From assembly GCF_030272695.1 (NCBI RefSeq), contig NZ_JARFYN010000063.1, forward strand, positions 1 through 38,164: a stretch of DNA of 38,164 nt, in the 5' to 3' direction. Every line of letters begins with the position of its first letter. Position 1 is the first letter of the stretch. The position numbers and the translations under genes are program-made. Below are positions 1 through 8,534 of this stretch, piece after piece. Source of the DNA: Martinezella calliandrae (GTDB taxonomy: Bacteria > Pseudomonadota > Alphaproteobacteria > Rhizobiales > Rhizobiaceae). The notes beneath the pieces are model-generated. The model made no database searches. It had not been told where the DNA came from and saw only the letters and a program-made list of their open reading frames with translations.

Positions 1-66
1 CGCGCTCATGTCGGTCAGCTATTTTAACTTAGATGAAAATTTATACCATCAAAGTGAAGGTAAGTC
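1..66. repeat. 66-bp terminal direct repeat (left copy), hxlR/doxX promoter region
   Basis: Bases 1-66 are identical to 38099-38164. The segment carries, on the minus strand, the first three codons of the HxlR regulator, then the complete hxlR-doxX intergenic region. A GAAGG Shine-Dalgarno sequence lies just before the doxX ATG at 67. Joining the ends gives an ordinary divergent regulator/target pair, so the repeat is best read as overlap of a circular or tandemly repeated sequence. The intergenic region is AT-rich and should hold both promoters, but I cannot assign -35/-10 boxes with confidence. Confidence 0.9.
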
Positions 67-477
67 ATGATGCAAATTTCGAACTATCCCGCCTCGAACC
101 GAAGCTCTAATGTCACCGCCTGGATCCTTCAGGTTCTACTCGCTCTCGCATTTGCCGCTGCCGCCGGAGCCAAATTGGCCTCGGTACCGATGATGGTTGA
201 GAGTTTTGAGCAAATAGGATTGGGCCAGGCATTCCGTTATGTAACGGCAGCCGTGGAGATCATCGGCGCTCTTGCTTTATTAGCACCGCGCGTGAGCGCT
301 TTCGGCGCCCTCTGGCTGGCAGCCACGATGTTCGGCGCTACAATAGCGCACTTGGTCCGGTTGCATACGTCCCCGGCACCGGCTCTTGTTCTATTTGCTC
401 TTTGTCTTGTTGTTGCTTGGCTGCGCCGCGAGCAGGTTGCACGTCCGCTCGCGCATCTTCGAGATTTTCTGAAGTAA
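67..477 (+). CDS. DoxX family membrane protein
   Basis: This is a 136-residue, strongly hydrophobic protein with about four membrane helices. The first starts near residue 18; then come a conserved-looking G-x-K-L segment (AAGAKLAS), a helix containing EIIGALALLAP, and two further helices that end in a basic tail (WLRREQ). This is the size and pattern of the DoxX/SURF4-like family: inner-membrane proteins often linked to thiol or oxidative stress, with mostly unknown chemistry. GAAGG lies 6 bases before the ATG at 67; a second ATG follows directly. Across the terminal repeat it is divergent from an HxlR regulator, a pairing common for DoxX genes, so redox or electrophile control by HxlR is likely (inference). 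Confidence 0.75.
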   Translation: MMQISNYPASNRSSNVTAWILQVLLALAFAAAAGAKLASVPMMVESFEQIGLGQAFRYVTAAVEIIGALALLAPRVSAFGALWLAATMFGATIAHLVRLHTSPAPALVLFALCLVVAWLRREQVARPLAHLRDFLK

Positions 478-630
478 GAAATCCCAACTTCATCGCTCTT
501 CGAAAGTGCACGCGGCAATTGATCCACAAAACTGGCAGAAAACCTTGGTTCCGGCGGGTTGGCGTCGGACCCGCAGTCTGGTCCCACTCACACTCTGCCG
601 ATCGTTGCCGACGACATTGCAACCCATTTT
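478..630. other. Convergent intergenic gap, no gene seen
   Basis: This gap lies between the 3' ends of doxX and the aminotransferase. No frame shows recognisable protein features, and no strong terminator hairpin is evident. Confidence 0.5.
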
Positions 631-1833
631 CTATAGAGCAAATGGGACTGCCGACGTGGCCAAGGCATCGCGTAGTGCGCTAACGAAAATGTCCAGATCG
701 CTCTTCATCATATAGACGTGCGGGGAAACCCGTAGCCCCTCGATATCCTTGACCTTACGATACTTCACATGGACGCGATACTTCTCTCGGAGGTGGATCT
801 CAAGCCTTCTCATATCCAAGCCGTCGATTGAAAACAGACCTATCGCACCCAACTCGTCTGTATCGATAGGTGTATGAAGCCTGAAACCGGGAATGCTGCG
901 AGCATGCTCGATCCAGTATCGGGTGAGTTCGCGCAGTCTCGCATGTATCCTGGATCCTCCAATCTCCTTATGGAGCTGGACGGCGGGGGCAATTCCACTC
1001 TGAATCGCCGAGTTATACGTGCCGAGGTTCCAGTGATCGAACTTGTCTACGCCAACAGCGGGTTGGTCAAAGGGCGCAAGCAATGGCCAGGTTTCGTCGA
1101 TCCTTCGCCGGTTGACGATAAGCATGCCGTTGCCGACCGGCGCCCCTAGCCATTTATGAAGACTGGTGATGAAGAAGTCGCAGTCGAGCTTGCGAAAGCT
1201 GATCGGCATCTGGGCGAATGTCTGGGCGCCGTCGACAATGGTAATGATATTGCGCTCACGCGCTATACCGCAAAGGCGCTCGATGGGGAGAACACCTCCG
1301 TTCCAGTGGTACATATGCGTCAGTTGCAGCACGCGGGTGCGCGGCGTCATCGCCTTAACGTAGGCCTCGACAATGCCGTCGTCGCCGTCCAGCAGATTGA
1401 AGGCGCAATTGACGACCTCGATGCCGTCGCGCTGAGCCCGTTGAAGCCATCCCGCGCGAACACTCGGGTAGTCCCAGTCCGAAGCAATGACCTGGTCACC
1501 TTTGTCGAGCGGTATCCCGAAGATCGCCGTCGAAAGACCTTCCGATGAATTCCGGTTAAGGGCAATTTCGTCGGGCCAACAATCGATAAGCTCCGCGAGA
1601 TCGTGCTTGATGGCGGGAAGGGCCGTGTCGAGCTTGCTCCACATATTGTAATCGGGATTGCGGCTGATGAAGCGGTAGGCGTCGATCATAGCTTTCTCGA
1701 CCGCAAGCGGAGGAGGGCTGACAGCCGCATTGTTGAGGTTCAAAAGCGGTTCCTGGGCAGGGTATTGATCCCGAACACTCTTCCATGCGTCCTCGCCTGC
1801 GCTCGAGTTCACCTGATCAGCCATAACTCTCAT
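631..1833 (-). CDS. Class V aminotransferase (isopenicillin-N epimerase/cysteine desulfurase-like)
   Basis: The product is a PLP-dependent fold-type I enzyme of about 400 residues. It shows the class V landmarks: an N-terminal LNNAAVSPPP segment, a TxxMYHWNGGVLPI-like central region, VDGAQTFAQ (the Asp that contacts the PLP ring), and SLHKWLGAP, in which Lys should form the Schiff base. The C-terminal domain carries the EIHLREKYRVHVKYR stretch. The open frame reaches back to 1935, but I place the start at the ATG at 1833 because GAGGGA lies 8 bases before it and the longer N-terminus has no family character. The substrate cannot be told: the subgroup includes epimerases, desulfurases and lyases. 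No Suf/Isc genes are near, so a role in Fe-S assembly is unlikely. It ends convergently with doxX. Confidence 0.8.
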   Translation of the reverse strand: MRVMADQVNSSAGEDAWKSVRDQYPAQEPLLNLNNAAVSPPPLAVEKAMIDAYRFISRNPDYNMWSKLDTALPAIKHDLAELIDCWPDEIALNRNSSEGLSTAIFGIPLDKGDQVIASDWDYPSVRAGWLQRAQRDGIEVVNCAFNLLDGDDGIVEAYVKAMTPRTRVLQLTHMYHWNGGVLPIERLCGIARERNIITIVDGAQTFAQMPISFRKLDCDFFITSLHKWLGAPVGNGMLIVNRRRIDETWPLLAPFDQPAVGVDKFDHWNLGTYNSAIQSGIAPAVQLHKEIGGSRIHARLRELTRYWIEHARSIPGFRLHTPIDTDELGAIGLFSIDGLDMRRLEIHLREKYRVHVKYRKVKDIEGLRVSPHVYMMKSDLDIFVSALRDALATSAVPFAL

Positions 1834-2089
1834 TGATAACGTCCCTCGCATGCCTCGTCCCACCATAGGCACGATAGGCCAGAGCATTCTGCCAATATCG
1901 TCGCCCGGGCCGAAGATGCTGGCGAAAGAGGGCATCCACGCGAAATAACGTTCGGGCGACCTTTCAAGGAGCCGGCGAGCGGTCCCATGGTTGGCTACGC
2001 GAATAGGTGGCTCAACACCTCTTCTTAGCCGGGCGATCGGGATTACGATGCCGTCGCATCTTGCCGGACGATGCCTTCGGTATCACGTC

Positions 2090-2734
2090 TTAGCTTCCGC
2101 AAACTCCGCTTTGGTGCGCGGCGAGATAGGAGCGAAACATAATTGTGAGCTGTTTTTCAGCTTCCCTACCATCGGCGGGGGCCAATACCCGGTGACAGAA
2201 GGCCGGAACCGTTCCGAAAAGCGCCGCGGTCAGGGTTTGAGCGACCAGATGCGGGTCAGCAAACTGGGCGTCACTCGCACTCGCCAGCGCAGCTCCGATT
2301 GCTGCCACGCTTCTCCGAGTAGCCATGTCGATTAACGCGCGAGCGTCGAGTTCCAAGGAGATGCGATAAAGAGCCGGAGAGACCTCTGCCTGCGCCATCT
2401 GCGCCCGGAGATAAGCTTTCACCACAGCCTCTGCGAGCTCGTCGGCTTTGGCGGTGAGGTTTTCGTCGCATGCTTTTTCAATTGCGGCTGCTAGCGCGAC
2501 GAGATGCCGCTCCAGGACCGCGAACAGCAAGGCCTGCTTGTTCGGGTAATATTGATAGAGAGTGCCAACCGAAACGCCGGCTCGGCGCGCCACACGCGTG
2601 GTGTTCAATCCGATCAGTCCATCGCTCGACAAAACCTGAATGGTTGCTTCGAAAATCGCGTCCACGGTGGCGATGGATCGCTCCTGACGCGGTGATTTTC
2701 GGGGGTTTAGTAAGGGTGACGAGCCGTTTTCCAT
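2090..2734 (-). CDS. TetR family transcriptional regulator
   Basis: The protein has about 214 residues. An N-terminal TetR helix-turn-helix covers roughly residues 16-62: RSIATVDAIFEATIQVLSSD, then TTRVARRAGVSVGTLYQYYP and NKQALLFAVLERH. The C-terminal ligand domain is helical and resembles the AefR-like or TetR_C groups found beside hydrolase genes. I chose ATG 2734; an upstream in-frame TTG at 2746 is possible. It is divergent from the metallo-beta-lactamase-fold hydrolase at 2842, and the 107-bp gap probably holds its operator. It is therefore likely to repress itself and that hydrolase (inference from arrangement). Confidence 0.85.
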   Translation of the reverse strand: MENGSSPLLNPRKSPRQERSIATVDAIFEATIQVLSSDGLIGLNTTRVARRAGVSVGTLYQYYPNKQALLFAVLERHLVALAAAIEKACDENLTAKADELAEAVVKAYLRAQMAQAEVSPALYRISLELDARALIDMATRRSVAAIGAALASASDAQFADPHLVAQTLTAALFGTVPAFCHRVLAPADGREAEKQLTIMFRSYLAAHQSGVCGS

Positions 2735-2841
2735 AAGCGAATCCAAAACCTGAAAGATACTTCATATATAACATAGGTTCCCACCGTCCCACGATCAATG
2801 CGGTTCACGTCGGGAGCGTTTAATTTGAACGGGAGACCGAT
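2735..2841. promoter_or_regulatory. Divergent tetR / MBL-hydrolase control region
   Basis: This is a 107-bp region between two divergent start codons with an AT-rich centre (TTCATATATAACATAGG, around 2760-2776). It should contain both promoters and the TetR operator. I do not see a long clean palindrome. Confidence 0.45.
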
Positions 2842-3735
2842 ATGTGCATCGCATGCTTTATGCAGACCAGGCATCAAACAATGGCATCAAACCTGGGGCG
2901 GCCGATCAGTTCGTCAGTCATGGAGGCTTTGATCGACAAGCCTGGACCGATCGAGGTTGAGACCATCCCCAGCGCGGATTGGGTGGCTCCTCTTTCCGGA
3001 TTGGTCAATCTCAAGCACCCCACCGCGGTCAAGGCCGGTCTGAAGGATCGGGAGGAACCGATTGAGATTTATACACACCTTCTGCGGCATCCGGTCCACG
3101 GCGCGTACATGATCGACACCGGCGTTTCACAGCGCTTCGTGCAGGATCCCAAAGGGGTCGGGGTGGGCCTTGTGATCCGGAAGTTCGCGAAACTCGACCG
3201 GATGAAGGTTCGCAACGAACCCCTGTCTGCCGTCCAGTCGAAGGGCGTTCCGCTCAAAGGCGTTTTCATGACGCATCTTCATTTCGATCATGTTTCCGGC
3301 ATGCCGGATATTCCGCTCGACATACCTTTCTATACCGGCTTTGGCGAGGCCAATACCAAACAGTTGCAGAACGTCTTCGTCCAGGGGATGGAAAACAAGT
3401 TCTTTGAAGGCAGGCCCGCCATTCGGGAATTTCAATTCGCCAAGGATCCAAATGAAAAATTCGATGGCGTGATCGATGTTTTCGGTGACGAAACTCTTTT
3501 CTCAATCTTAACGCCTGGGCACACTGCCGGCCATGTCTCGTTCGTAGCCCGCACAGCTGACGGTCCGGTTCTTCTGACCGGTGACGCCTGTCACACACGC
3601 TGGGGCTGGGATCACGGGGTTGAACCGGGAACCTATACCTTCGACCGGGCAAAGGAACAACGAAGCTTGCTCGCTCTAAAGGGCTTGAGCGAGCGTCACC
3701 CCAATATGGTCGTCAGACTGGGCCACCAGCCGTAG
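2842..3735 (+). CDS. Metallo-beta-lactamase-fold hydrolase (lactonase-like)
   Basis: This 297-residue protein carries the dinuclear-metal signature HLHFDH at residues 145-150. It is followed by PGHTAGH (third His), TGDACH (bridging Asp) and a C-terminal LGHQ His, so all expected metal ligands are present. Size and motif spacing fit the N-acyl-homoserine lactonase-like/AttM-type branch of the superfamily, although quinone-degrading and other ester hydrolases share it. GGGAG precedes the ATG at 2842. It is divergent from a TetR gene that probably responds to its substrate. Hydrolysis of a lactone would suit this sugar-acid region, where uronate dehydrogenase makes aldarolactones, but it could equally be quorum quenching. 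Neither can be decided from the sequence. Confidence 0.8.
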   Translation: MCIACFMQTRHQTMASNLGRPISSSVMEALIDKPGPIEVETIPSADWVAPLSGLVNLKHPTAVKAGLKDREEPIEIYTHLLRHPVHGAYMIDTGVSQRFVQDPKGVGVGLVIRKFAKLDRMKVRNEPLSAVQSKGVPLKGVFMTHLHFDHVSGMPDIPLDIPFYTGFGEANTKQLQNVFVQGMENKFFEGRPAIREFQFAKDPNEKFDGVIDVFGDETLFSILTPGHTAGHVSFVARTADGPVLLTGDACHTRWGWDHGVEPGTYTFDRAKEQRSLLALKGLSERHPNMVVRLGHQP

Positions 3736-3767
3736 CCACCAGCCAACGGCTACCTGAATTTCGATTG

Positions 3768-5207
3768 CTAAATCCGGATGGCCTTATAAGCCTCGGCGAT
3801 GCGGTTCAGCGCTATGCAATAGGAAGCCGTTCGGAAATCCTTAATATCCGGACGGGATGCAAGAGTGGATGAGATCCGGTCGTAAGCGGCCCTCATCACG
3901 TCCTCCAGCCCCGACCGTACCAGGTCGATCTCGCTGCCGCCTTCGAGAAACTCGTCTCGCATCGCGGGTGGAAACGACTGGCCTGTCATGGTTTCCAGCG
4001 CGCTGGCGATGTTGACGTTTCTTCGCTCCCTTCTGCGACGCTCCATCAATCCGAAGGGAATATGCGTAATGTTCTTAACCCACTCGAAGTAGCTCACGAT
4101 CACGCCACCTGCATTCACGAACAGGTCTGGCAGTATAACAGTGCCCTTGGAATACAGGATGTCTTCCGCTTCGAACGAGATCGGACCGTTGGCCGCCTCC
4201 GCGATCAGCGACGCCCGGATGAGATGAGCGTTCCTTCTTGTAATAACGCTTTCCATCGCAGCCGGGATAAGAATGTCGCAAGGTGTGGTCAGCCCTTCGG
4301 AGCTATCAGCATGGCTCTCTGCACCCGCAAAGCCGAGTATTGAACCGTGAGCCAAATGATGGTGCTTCAGGGCTTCGATATCGAGCCCCGACTGGTTCAG
4401 CACATATCCGTCGCGTTCAATGACGCAAATAATTTTTGCACCGTCTTCTTCGCTCAGGAATTTGGCGGCGTGGTAGCCGACGTTACCAAAGCCCTGAACC
4501 ACGACAGTCATTTTTGACAGATCCCGGTTGCCGCTGATCCCATCCCTTCTCTCGTCGCGTAGATACGAGTGGATGGCGTACTGGACGCCCCGGCCAGTTG
4601 CTTCCGTACGGCCAGCGATCCCACCTCTCGACAGCGGCTTGCCCGTCACGCAAGCGTTGGCATTGGTGATGTCGGAAGGACCCGTTCGCCGATACTCGTC
4701 CGCCATCCAGGCCATTTCGCGCTCGCTCGTGCCCATGTCCGGAGCTGGAACATTCTGACCTGGCGAAATGAGATTTCGCTTTGCCAGTTCCTGTGTGAAC
4801 CGGCGGGTGATCCGCTCCAACTCATGGACGTCCCATTCTTTGGGATCGATCCGAAGCGCCCCCTTCGAACCACCGAAGGGCACATCCACCAAGGCGCATT
4901 TCAAACTCATAAGAGCCGCCAGAGCCTCCACCTCTTCCGCGTGGGCGCCGGGGTCGTATCGTATACCTCCCTTGACTGGTTCGACGTGCTCACTATGGAC
5001 AGAGCGCCAGCCAACGAAACTAAACATTTTTCCGCGCAGGCGTACCCCGAAGCGAACGGTATAGGTCGAGTTGCACTCCCGGATCCTTTGGGCCAGCCCG
5101 TCTGACAGGCTGAGGTGTTCGAAAGCCCTGTCGATATAGGTTCCGACGCTATCGAGGAACGTCGGCTCGAGTGTAGAATCCACGTCAATTTTGGGGTTCA
5201 CGGTCAT
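3768..5207 (-). CDS. Glu/Leu/Phe/Val dehydrogenase family protein (glutamate dehydrogenase-like)
   Basis: This 479-residue enzyme has the N-terminal ELFV dehydrogenase domain, with PVKGGIRYDP, LMSLKCALVDVPFGGSKGAL (catalytic and substrate-binding lysines) and PAPDMGTSEREMAWMADEY. A C-terminal Rossmann domain (VVVQGFGNVGYHAAKFL) and NAGGVIVSYFEWVKN near the end complete it. These features indicate oxidative deamination of an amino acid, most likely glutamate to 2-oxoglutarate plus ammonia, probably with NAD. GGAGG lies upstream of the ATG at 5207. It is the last gene of a minus-strand run that starts with aapJ. It could recycle the glutamate formed by the aminotransferases in this window. The gap to the gene before it is 101 bp, so it may also have its own promoter. 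Confidence 0.9.
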   Translation of the reverse strand: MTVNPKIDVDSTLEPTFLDSVGTYIDRAFEHLSLSDGLAQRIRECNSTYTVRFGVRLRGKMFSFVGWRSVHSEHVEPVKGGIRYDPGAHAEEVEALAALMSLKCALVDVPFGGSKGALRIDPKEWDVHELERITRRFTQELAKRNLISPGQNVPAPDMGTSEREMAWMADEYRRTGPSDITNANACVTGKPLSRGGIAGRTEATGRGVQYAIHSYLRDERRDGISGNRDLSKMTVVVQGFGNVGYHAAKFLSEEDGAKIICVIERDGYVLNQSGLDIEALKHHHLAHGSILGFAGAESHADSSEGLTTPCDILIPAAMESVITRRNAHLIRASLIAEAANGPISFEAEDILYSKGTVILPDLFVNAGGVIVSYFEWVKNITHIPFGLMERRRRERRNVNIASALETMTGQSFPPAMRDEFLEGGSEIDLVRSGLEDVMRAAYDRISSTLASRPDIKDFRTASYCIALNRIAEAYKAIRI

Positions 5208-5308
5208 AGTCTTATCCTCCTTGATGTCCGCGAGCTATTTTCAGCGCACAGATGTCCGCTCGGCCTGGCGTCGATCCTGGCTGCTAAAATCAGCTCTGAT
5301 TTTCAATT

Positions 5309-6964
5309 TCACATGTTCGGGTACACGGGCCCCTCGCCGCCCTGGGGCGGGACCCAGTTGATGTTCTGGTTCGGATCCTTGATATCGCAGGTCTTGCAGT
5401 GGACGCAGTTCTGGGCGTTGATGACGTAAGTGTCCTTGCCGTCCGTCTCCACCCATTCGTAGACGCCGGCAGGACAGTAGCGGGTGGAGGGACCGGCGTA
5501 GATGTCGTGCTCGGACGACTTCTGCAGAGCCATGTCCCCGACCCTCAGATGTACCGGCTGGTCTTCCTCGTGGTTGGTGTTCGACAGGAACACCGAGGAG
5601 AGACGGTCGAAGGTGAGAACGCCGTCGGGCTTCGGATAATCGATCTTCTTGTGCTGTGAGGCAGATTCCAGCGAGGCGGCGTCGGTCTTGCCGTGGCCGA
5701 GCGTGCCGAAGAAGGAGAAGCCGAACAGCGTGTTGGTCCACATGTCGAGACCGCCGAGGCCGATGCCAACGAGCGTGCCGAACTTCGACCAGAGCGGCTT
5801 GACGTTGCGGACCTTCTTCAGGTCCTTGCCGATATCAGTCTTGCGCCATTCGGTCTCGATCTCGGCGACCTCGTCATTGGCGCGTCCCGCTTCGATCGCG
5901 GCGGCGATCTTTTCCGCCGCGAGCATCCCGGACAGCACGGCGTTGTGGCTGCCCTTGATGCGAGGAACGTTGACGAAACCGGCCGAGCAACCGATCAGCG
6001 CGCCGCCCGGGAAGGTCAGCTTCGGCACCGACTGGTAGCCGCCCTCGGTGATGGCACGAGCGCCGTACGACAAGCGCTTGCCGCCCTCGAAGGTGGTGCG
6101 GATCGCTGGATGCGTCTTGAAGCGCTGGAATTCCTCGAAGGGGTAGAGGTAGGGATTCTTGTAGTTCAGGTGCACGACGAAGCCGACGGCGACCATGTTG
6201 TCTTCGAGGTGATAGAGGAACGAGCCGCCGCCCGCCGCCATGCCGAGCGGCCAGCCGAAGGAGTGCTGCACGAGGCCCTGCTTGTGGTTTTCAGGCTTGA
6301 CCTGCCACAGTTCCTTGATGCCGATACCGAATTTCTGGGGCTCGCGATCCTTCTGCAGATCGAACTTGGCAATGAGCTGCTTGGCGAGCGAGCCGCGCAC
6401 GCCCTCCCCGATCAGCACGTATTTGCCGAGCAGTTCCATGCCGCGGGTAAAGTTCGGGCCGGGCTCGCCGTTCCGCTCTATGCCCATGTCGCCGGTGGCG
6501 ACGCCGATGACAGCACCCTCGTCGTTATAGAGCACTTCGGTGGCGGCAAAGCCCGGATAGATCTCGACGCCGAGCGCTTCCGCATGGCCCGCCAGCCAGC
6601 TACAGACGTTGCCGAGCGAGACGATGTAATTGCCGTGATTGTTCATCAGCGGCGGCATGGCGAAATTCGGCAGGCGGATCGAGCCGGCGGGGCCGAGCAG
6701 CAGGAAGTGATCGTCCTTGACCTCTGTCTTGAAGGGATGGCCCTCCTCCTCGCGCCAGCCGGGCAGCAGGCGGTCGATGCCGATCGGATCGACGACGGCG
6801 CCCGAGAGGATATGCGCGCCGACTTCGGCACCCTTCTCCAAGACGACGACCGAAAGATCCGGATTGACCTGCTTCAGGCGGATCGCGGCCGACAGGCCGG
6901 CCGGCCCACCGCCGACGATCACCACGTCGAATTCCATTCTTTCGCGTGCAGAAACGTTATCCAA
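5309..6964 (-). CDS. Electron transfer flavoprotein-ubiquinone oxidoreductase (ETF-QO)
   Basis: This full-length, 551-residue enzyme has an N-terminal FAD site (DVVIVGGGPAGLSAAIRL) and the ETF-QO mid-region GCSAGFVNVPRIKGSHNAVLS. The C-terminal 4Fe-4S ligands lie in RYCPAGVYE and NCVHCKTC. It passes electrons from reduced ETF to ubiquinone at the inner membrane. The first in-frame ATG is at 6937, but the residues before it (ARERMEFD) resemble the usual rhizobial N-terminus, so I take the TTG at 6964. It lies 27 bp after the cupin-like gene and in the same direction as etfBA. No acyl-CoA dehydrogenase is present in the window, so the donor to ETF is probably a different flavoenzyme. Base composition looks GC-richer than its neighbours: 43 of 60 bases in 6001-6060. 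Confidence 0.93.
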   Translation of the reverse strand: MDNVSARERMEFDVVIVGGGPAGLSAAIRLKQVNPDLSVVVLEKGAEVGAHILSGAVVDPIGIDRLLPGWREEEGHPFKTEVKDDHFLLLGPAGSIRLPNFAMPPLMNNHGNYIVSLGNVCSWLAGHAEALGVEIYPGFAATEVLYNDEGAVIGVATGDMGIERNGEPGPNFTRGMELLGKYVLIGEGVRGSLAKQLIAKFDLQKDREPQKFGIGIKELWQVKPENHKQGLVQHSFGWPLGMAAGGGSFLYHLEDNMVAVGFVVHLNYKNPYLYPFEEFQRFKTHPAIRTTFEGGKRLSYGARAITEGGYQSVPKLTFPGGALIGCSAGFVNVPRIKGSHNAVLSGMLAAEKIAAAIEAGRANDEVAEIETEWRKTDIGKDLKKVRNVKPLWSKFGTLVGIGLGGLDMWTNTLFGFSFFGTLGHGKTDAASLESASQHKKIDYPKPDGVLTFDRLSSVFLSNTNHEEDQPVHLRVGDMALQKSSEHDIYAGPSTRYCPAGVYEWVETDGKDTYVINAQNCVHCKTCDIKDPNQNINWVPPQGGEGPVYPNM

Positions 6965-6991
6965 TATTCTACTCAGTCCTGTCTGTTGTGA

Positions 6992-7681
6992 TTACCGCCG
7001 GACATCTTCGATTTTGCATCGAACTGCCAACAGAGGGTCTCGCGTGCATCTCATCGCAGACTTGCTTCCGGCTTCGATCACAGCGATCGAACCAGGTGTC
7101 ACCGCGTTCCACGCTCCGTCCCCGATTGAGATCTGCGCCGACGACAGGAAGAGGAAAATCTGCCGCTCTGAGGCGGCACGATCAGGAGAACGGCAATACG
7201 GCTCGGTGAGCGTAAGACTTATTTGGACGTCGTCTCTATCTTCAAGCCCTCCCGGCCCAACGATCATCGCACTGCCGTGGCCAATCGCATAGTTTGCGCT
7301 GGCAAACGGGCCGGACCGTCCTTTGGTCCAGATCAGCATTGGTGACATCAGAGAAAGCGCTTCGACCATTCTCGTGAGCTGTCGATCACGTTTTCCTGCC
7401 AATTCCAGTGCGCTCCACCAAGCCTCCGGCTGAAGGACGTCGTCAGCACCGCCCGCCCGTAGCATCCCGATGCGGTGGAGTCTGGAATAGATTTGCCCAG
7501 CAACGAAGCTGGCCATGTCCGGTGCAGTGGCCGCAAGGAGAAGCTCACACAGAGCATTCGCGAACGACTGCACAGGAGCGGGTCGAGCATTGGGCGCTCG
7601 GAGACCGAACTCAATTTTTCTCATAGCCCTTCCCCCATGTTGTTGGGGAAACTCAGGCGATAGCGCGCTGTATGACTGCAT
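6992..7681 (-). CDS. DMSP-lyase-family cupin-like protein lacking metal ligands
   Basis: The protein has about 229 residues. Its C-terminal half resembles the dimethylsulfoniopropionate lyase/DddQ-type cupin family: MIVGPGGLEDRDDVQISLTL, a central IFLFLSSAQISIGDGAWNAVTPGS and a terminal SAMRCTRDPLLAVRC. In the family I expect His-rich metal ligands before the 'YLVL' strand and a His-Ala-Met-Arg near the end. Here the first region reads SPDRAASERQ and the second SAMR, so the His residues are gone. It is probably a sensor, a structural protein or a pseudoenzyme rather than a lyase. Start: ATG 7681 has AAGGAT upstream; ATG 7624 with GGGGGAAGGG upstream is equally plausible and gives 210 residues. 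It sits between an SDR and ETF-QO. The family call rests on memory of the motif pattern only. Confidence 0.55.
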   Translation of the reverse strand: MQSYSALSPEFPQQHGGRAMRKIEFGLRAPNARPAPVQSFANALCELLLAATAPDMASFVAGQIYSRLHRIGMLRAGGADDVLQPEAWWSALELAGKRDRQLTRMVEALSLMSPMLIWTKGRSGPFASANYAIGHGSAMIVGPGGLEDRDDVQISLTLTEPYCRSPDRAASERQIFLFLSSAQISIGDGAWNAVTPGSIAVIEAGSKSAMRCTRDPLLAVRCKIEDVRR

Positions 7682-7712
7682 CTTCGATCCTTTGCGATCG
7701 TTCAAGGCGCAA

Positions 7713-8462
7713 CTAGATGAGGCCGCCGTTCACATGAAGAGACTGGCCAGTGATGTACGACGCGTCTTCCGACAGCAGGAATTCGATTGCAGCTGCAACG
7801 TCCTTGGGCTGTCCGGCTCGTTTCAACGGAATACGCGCGAGATTTGCTTCGAGTTCTTCATCGGACACGCTGTCCTCCGATCCACTCGGCTTCCGGACAA
7901 AACCGGGTACGACGCAATTTACCGTCACCCCGTGGTCAGCAAAATGCATAGCAAGGCTTCTGACAACTGTTTCAACAGCCCCCTTTGATGCGGCGGACAT
8001 AGGGAACTGCCTGATGTCAGTGCGAAAGACGTGGGACGTGAAGCTTCCCACTGCGACTATACGTCCTGAATCGGAGTGCTTCAGCAATGGCGACGCAGCT
8101 CTCGCCAGCGCAAAGAGGCTGTAGACATTGCCCTTGAAGGCATAATCGAGATCATCGACCGTGCCTTCCTCAAACGCCTTCAGGATTGGAAATCCTGCGT
8201 TGGCTACCACGCAGTCCAACTGTCCCCACTGAACTCGCGCTGCGTCCACCAGGCGCGACCCAAAGGAGGCGTCGGTCAGATTGCCGAGCAGAGTAACAGC
8301 CTCGGTTCCCGCCGCACGAACTTGGTCGGCAATCTCTTCGAGGGCGGAGGAAGACTTTCTGGCGTGGAGGACGAGCCCCCTATACCGGCCAGCCAGCCTC
8401 AAGGCGGTGGCAGCGCCAATCCCGGAAGATGCGCCTGTTACTATGGCAATTCGGCTAACCAT
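7713..8462 (-). CDS. SDR family oxidoreductase with atypical active site
   Basis: This 249-residue classical-size short-chain dehydrogenase has the Rossmann nucleotide motif TGASSGIGAATAL at its N-terminus, VVANAGFPILKAF (the NAG motif), GNVYSLF (structural Asn) and VAVGSFTS (catalytic Ser). It ends in ITGQSLHVNGGLI. The catalytic Y-x-x-x-K is altered: the segment is FPMSAASKGAVE, so the position four before Lys is Ser (codon 7995-7997) and not Tyr. The ATG at 8462 has a strong AAGGAGGAAACAGGC upstream. The gene lies in the Aap/Etf operon, 72 bp after etfA. Substrate unknown; activity may be lost or altered. Confidence 0.85.
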   Translation of the reverse strand: MVSRIAIVTGASSGIGAATALRLAGRYRGLVLHARKSSSALEEIADQVRAAGTEAVTLLGNLTDASFGSRLVDAARVQWGQLDCVVANAGFPILKAFEEGTVDDLDYAFKGNVYSLFALARAASPLLKHSDSGRIVAVGSFTSHVFRTDIRQFPMSAASKGAVETVVRSLAMHFADHGVTVNCVVPGFVRKPSGSEDSVSDEELEANLARIPLKRAGQPKDVAAAIEFLLSEDASYITGQSLHVNGGLI

Positions 8463-8534
8463 GCCTGTTTCCTCCTTCGACCGCCCCCGGTCGAGAACAT
8501 GATTACGTGCAGCAGGTCGAGCCTGCCGCCGCAA

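Noticed and set aside
5693..6991. 432-residue plus-strand open frame
   Set aside because: Antisense to ETF-QO; long only because of high GC content.
6992..7681. Functional DMSP lyase
   Set aside because: The expected His metal ligands are absent, so only a family-like fold can be claimed.
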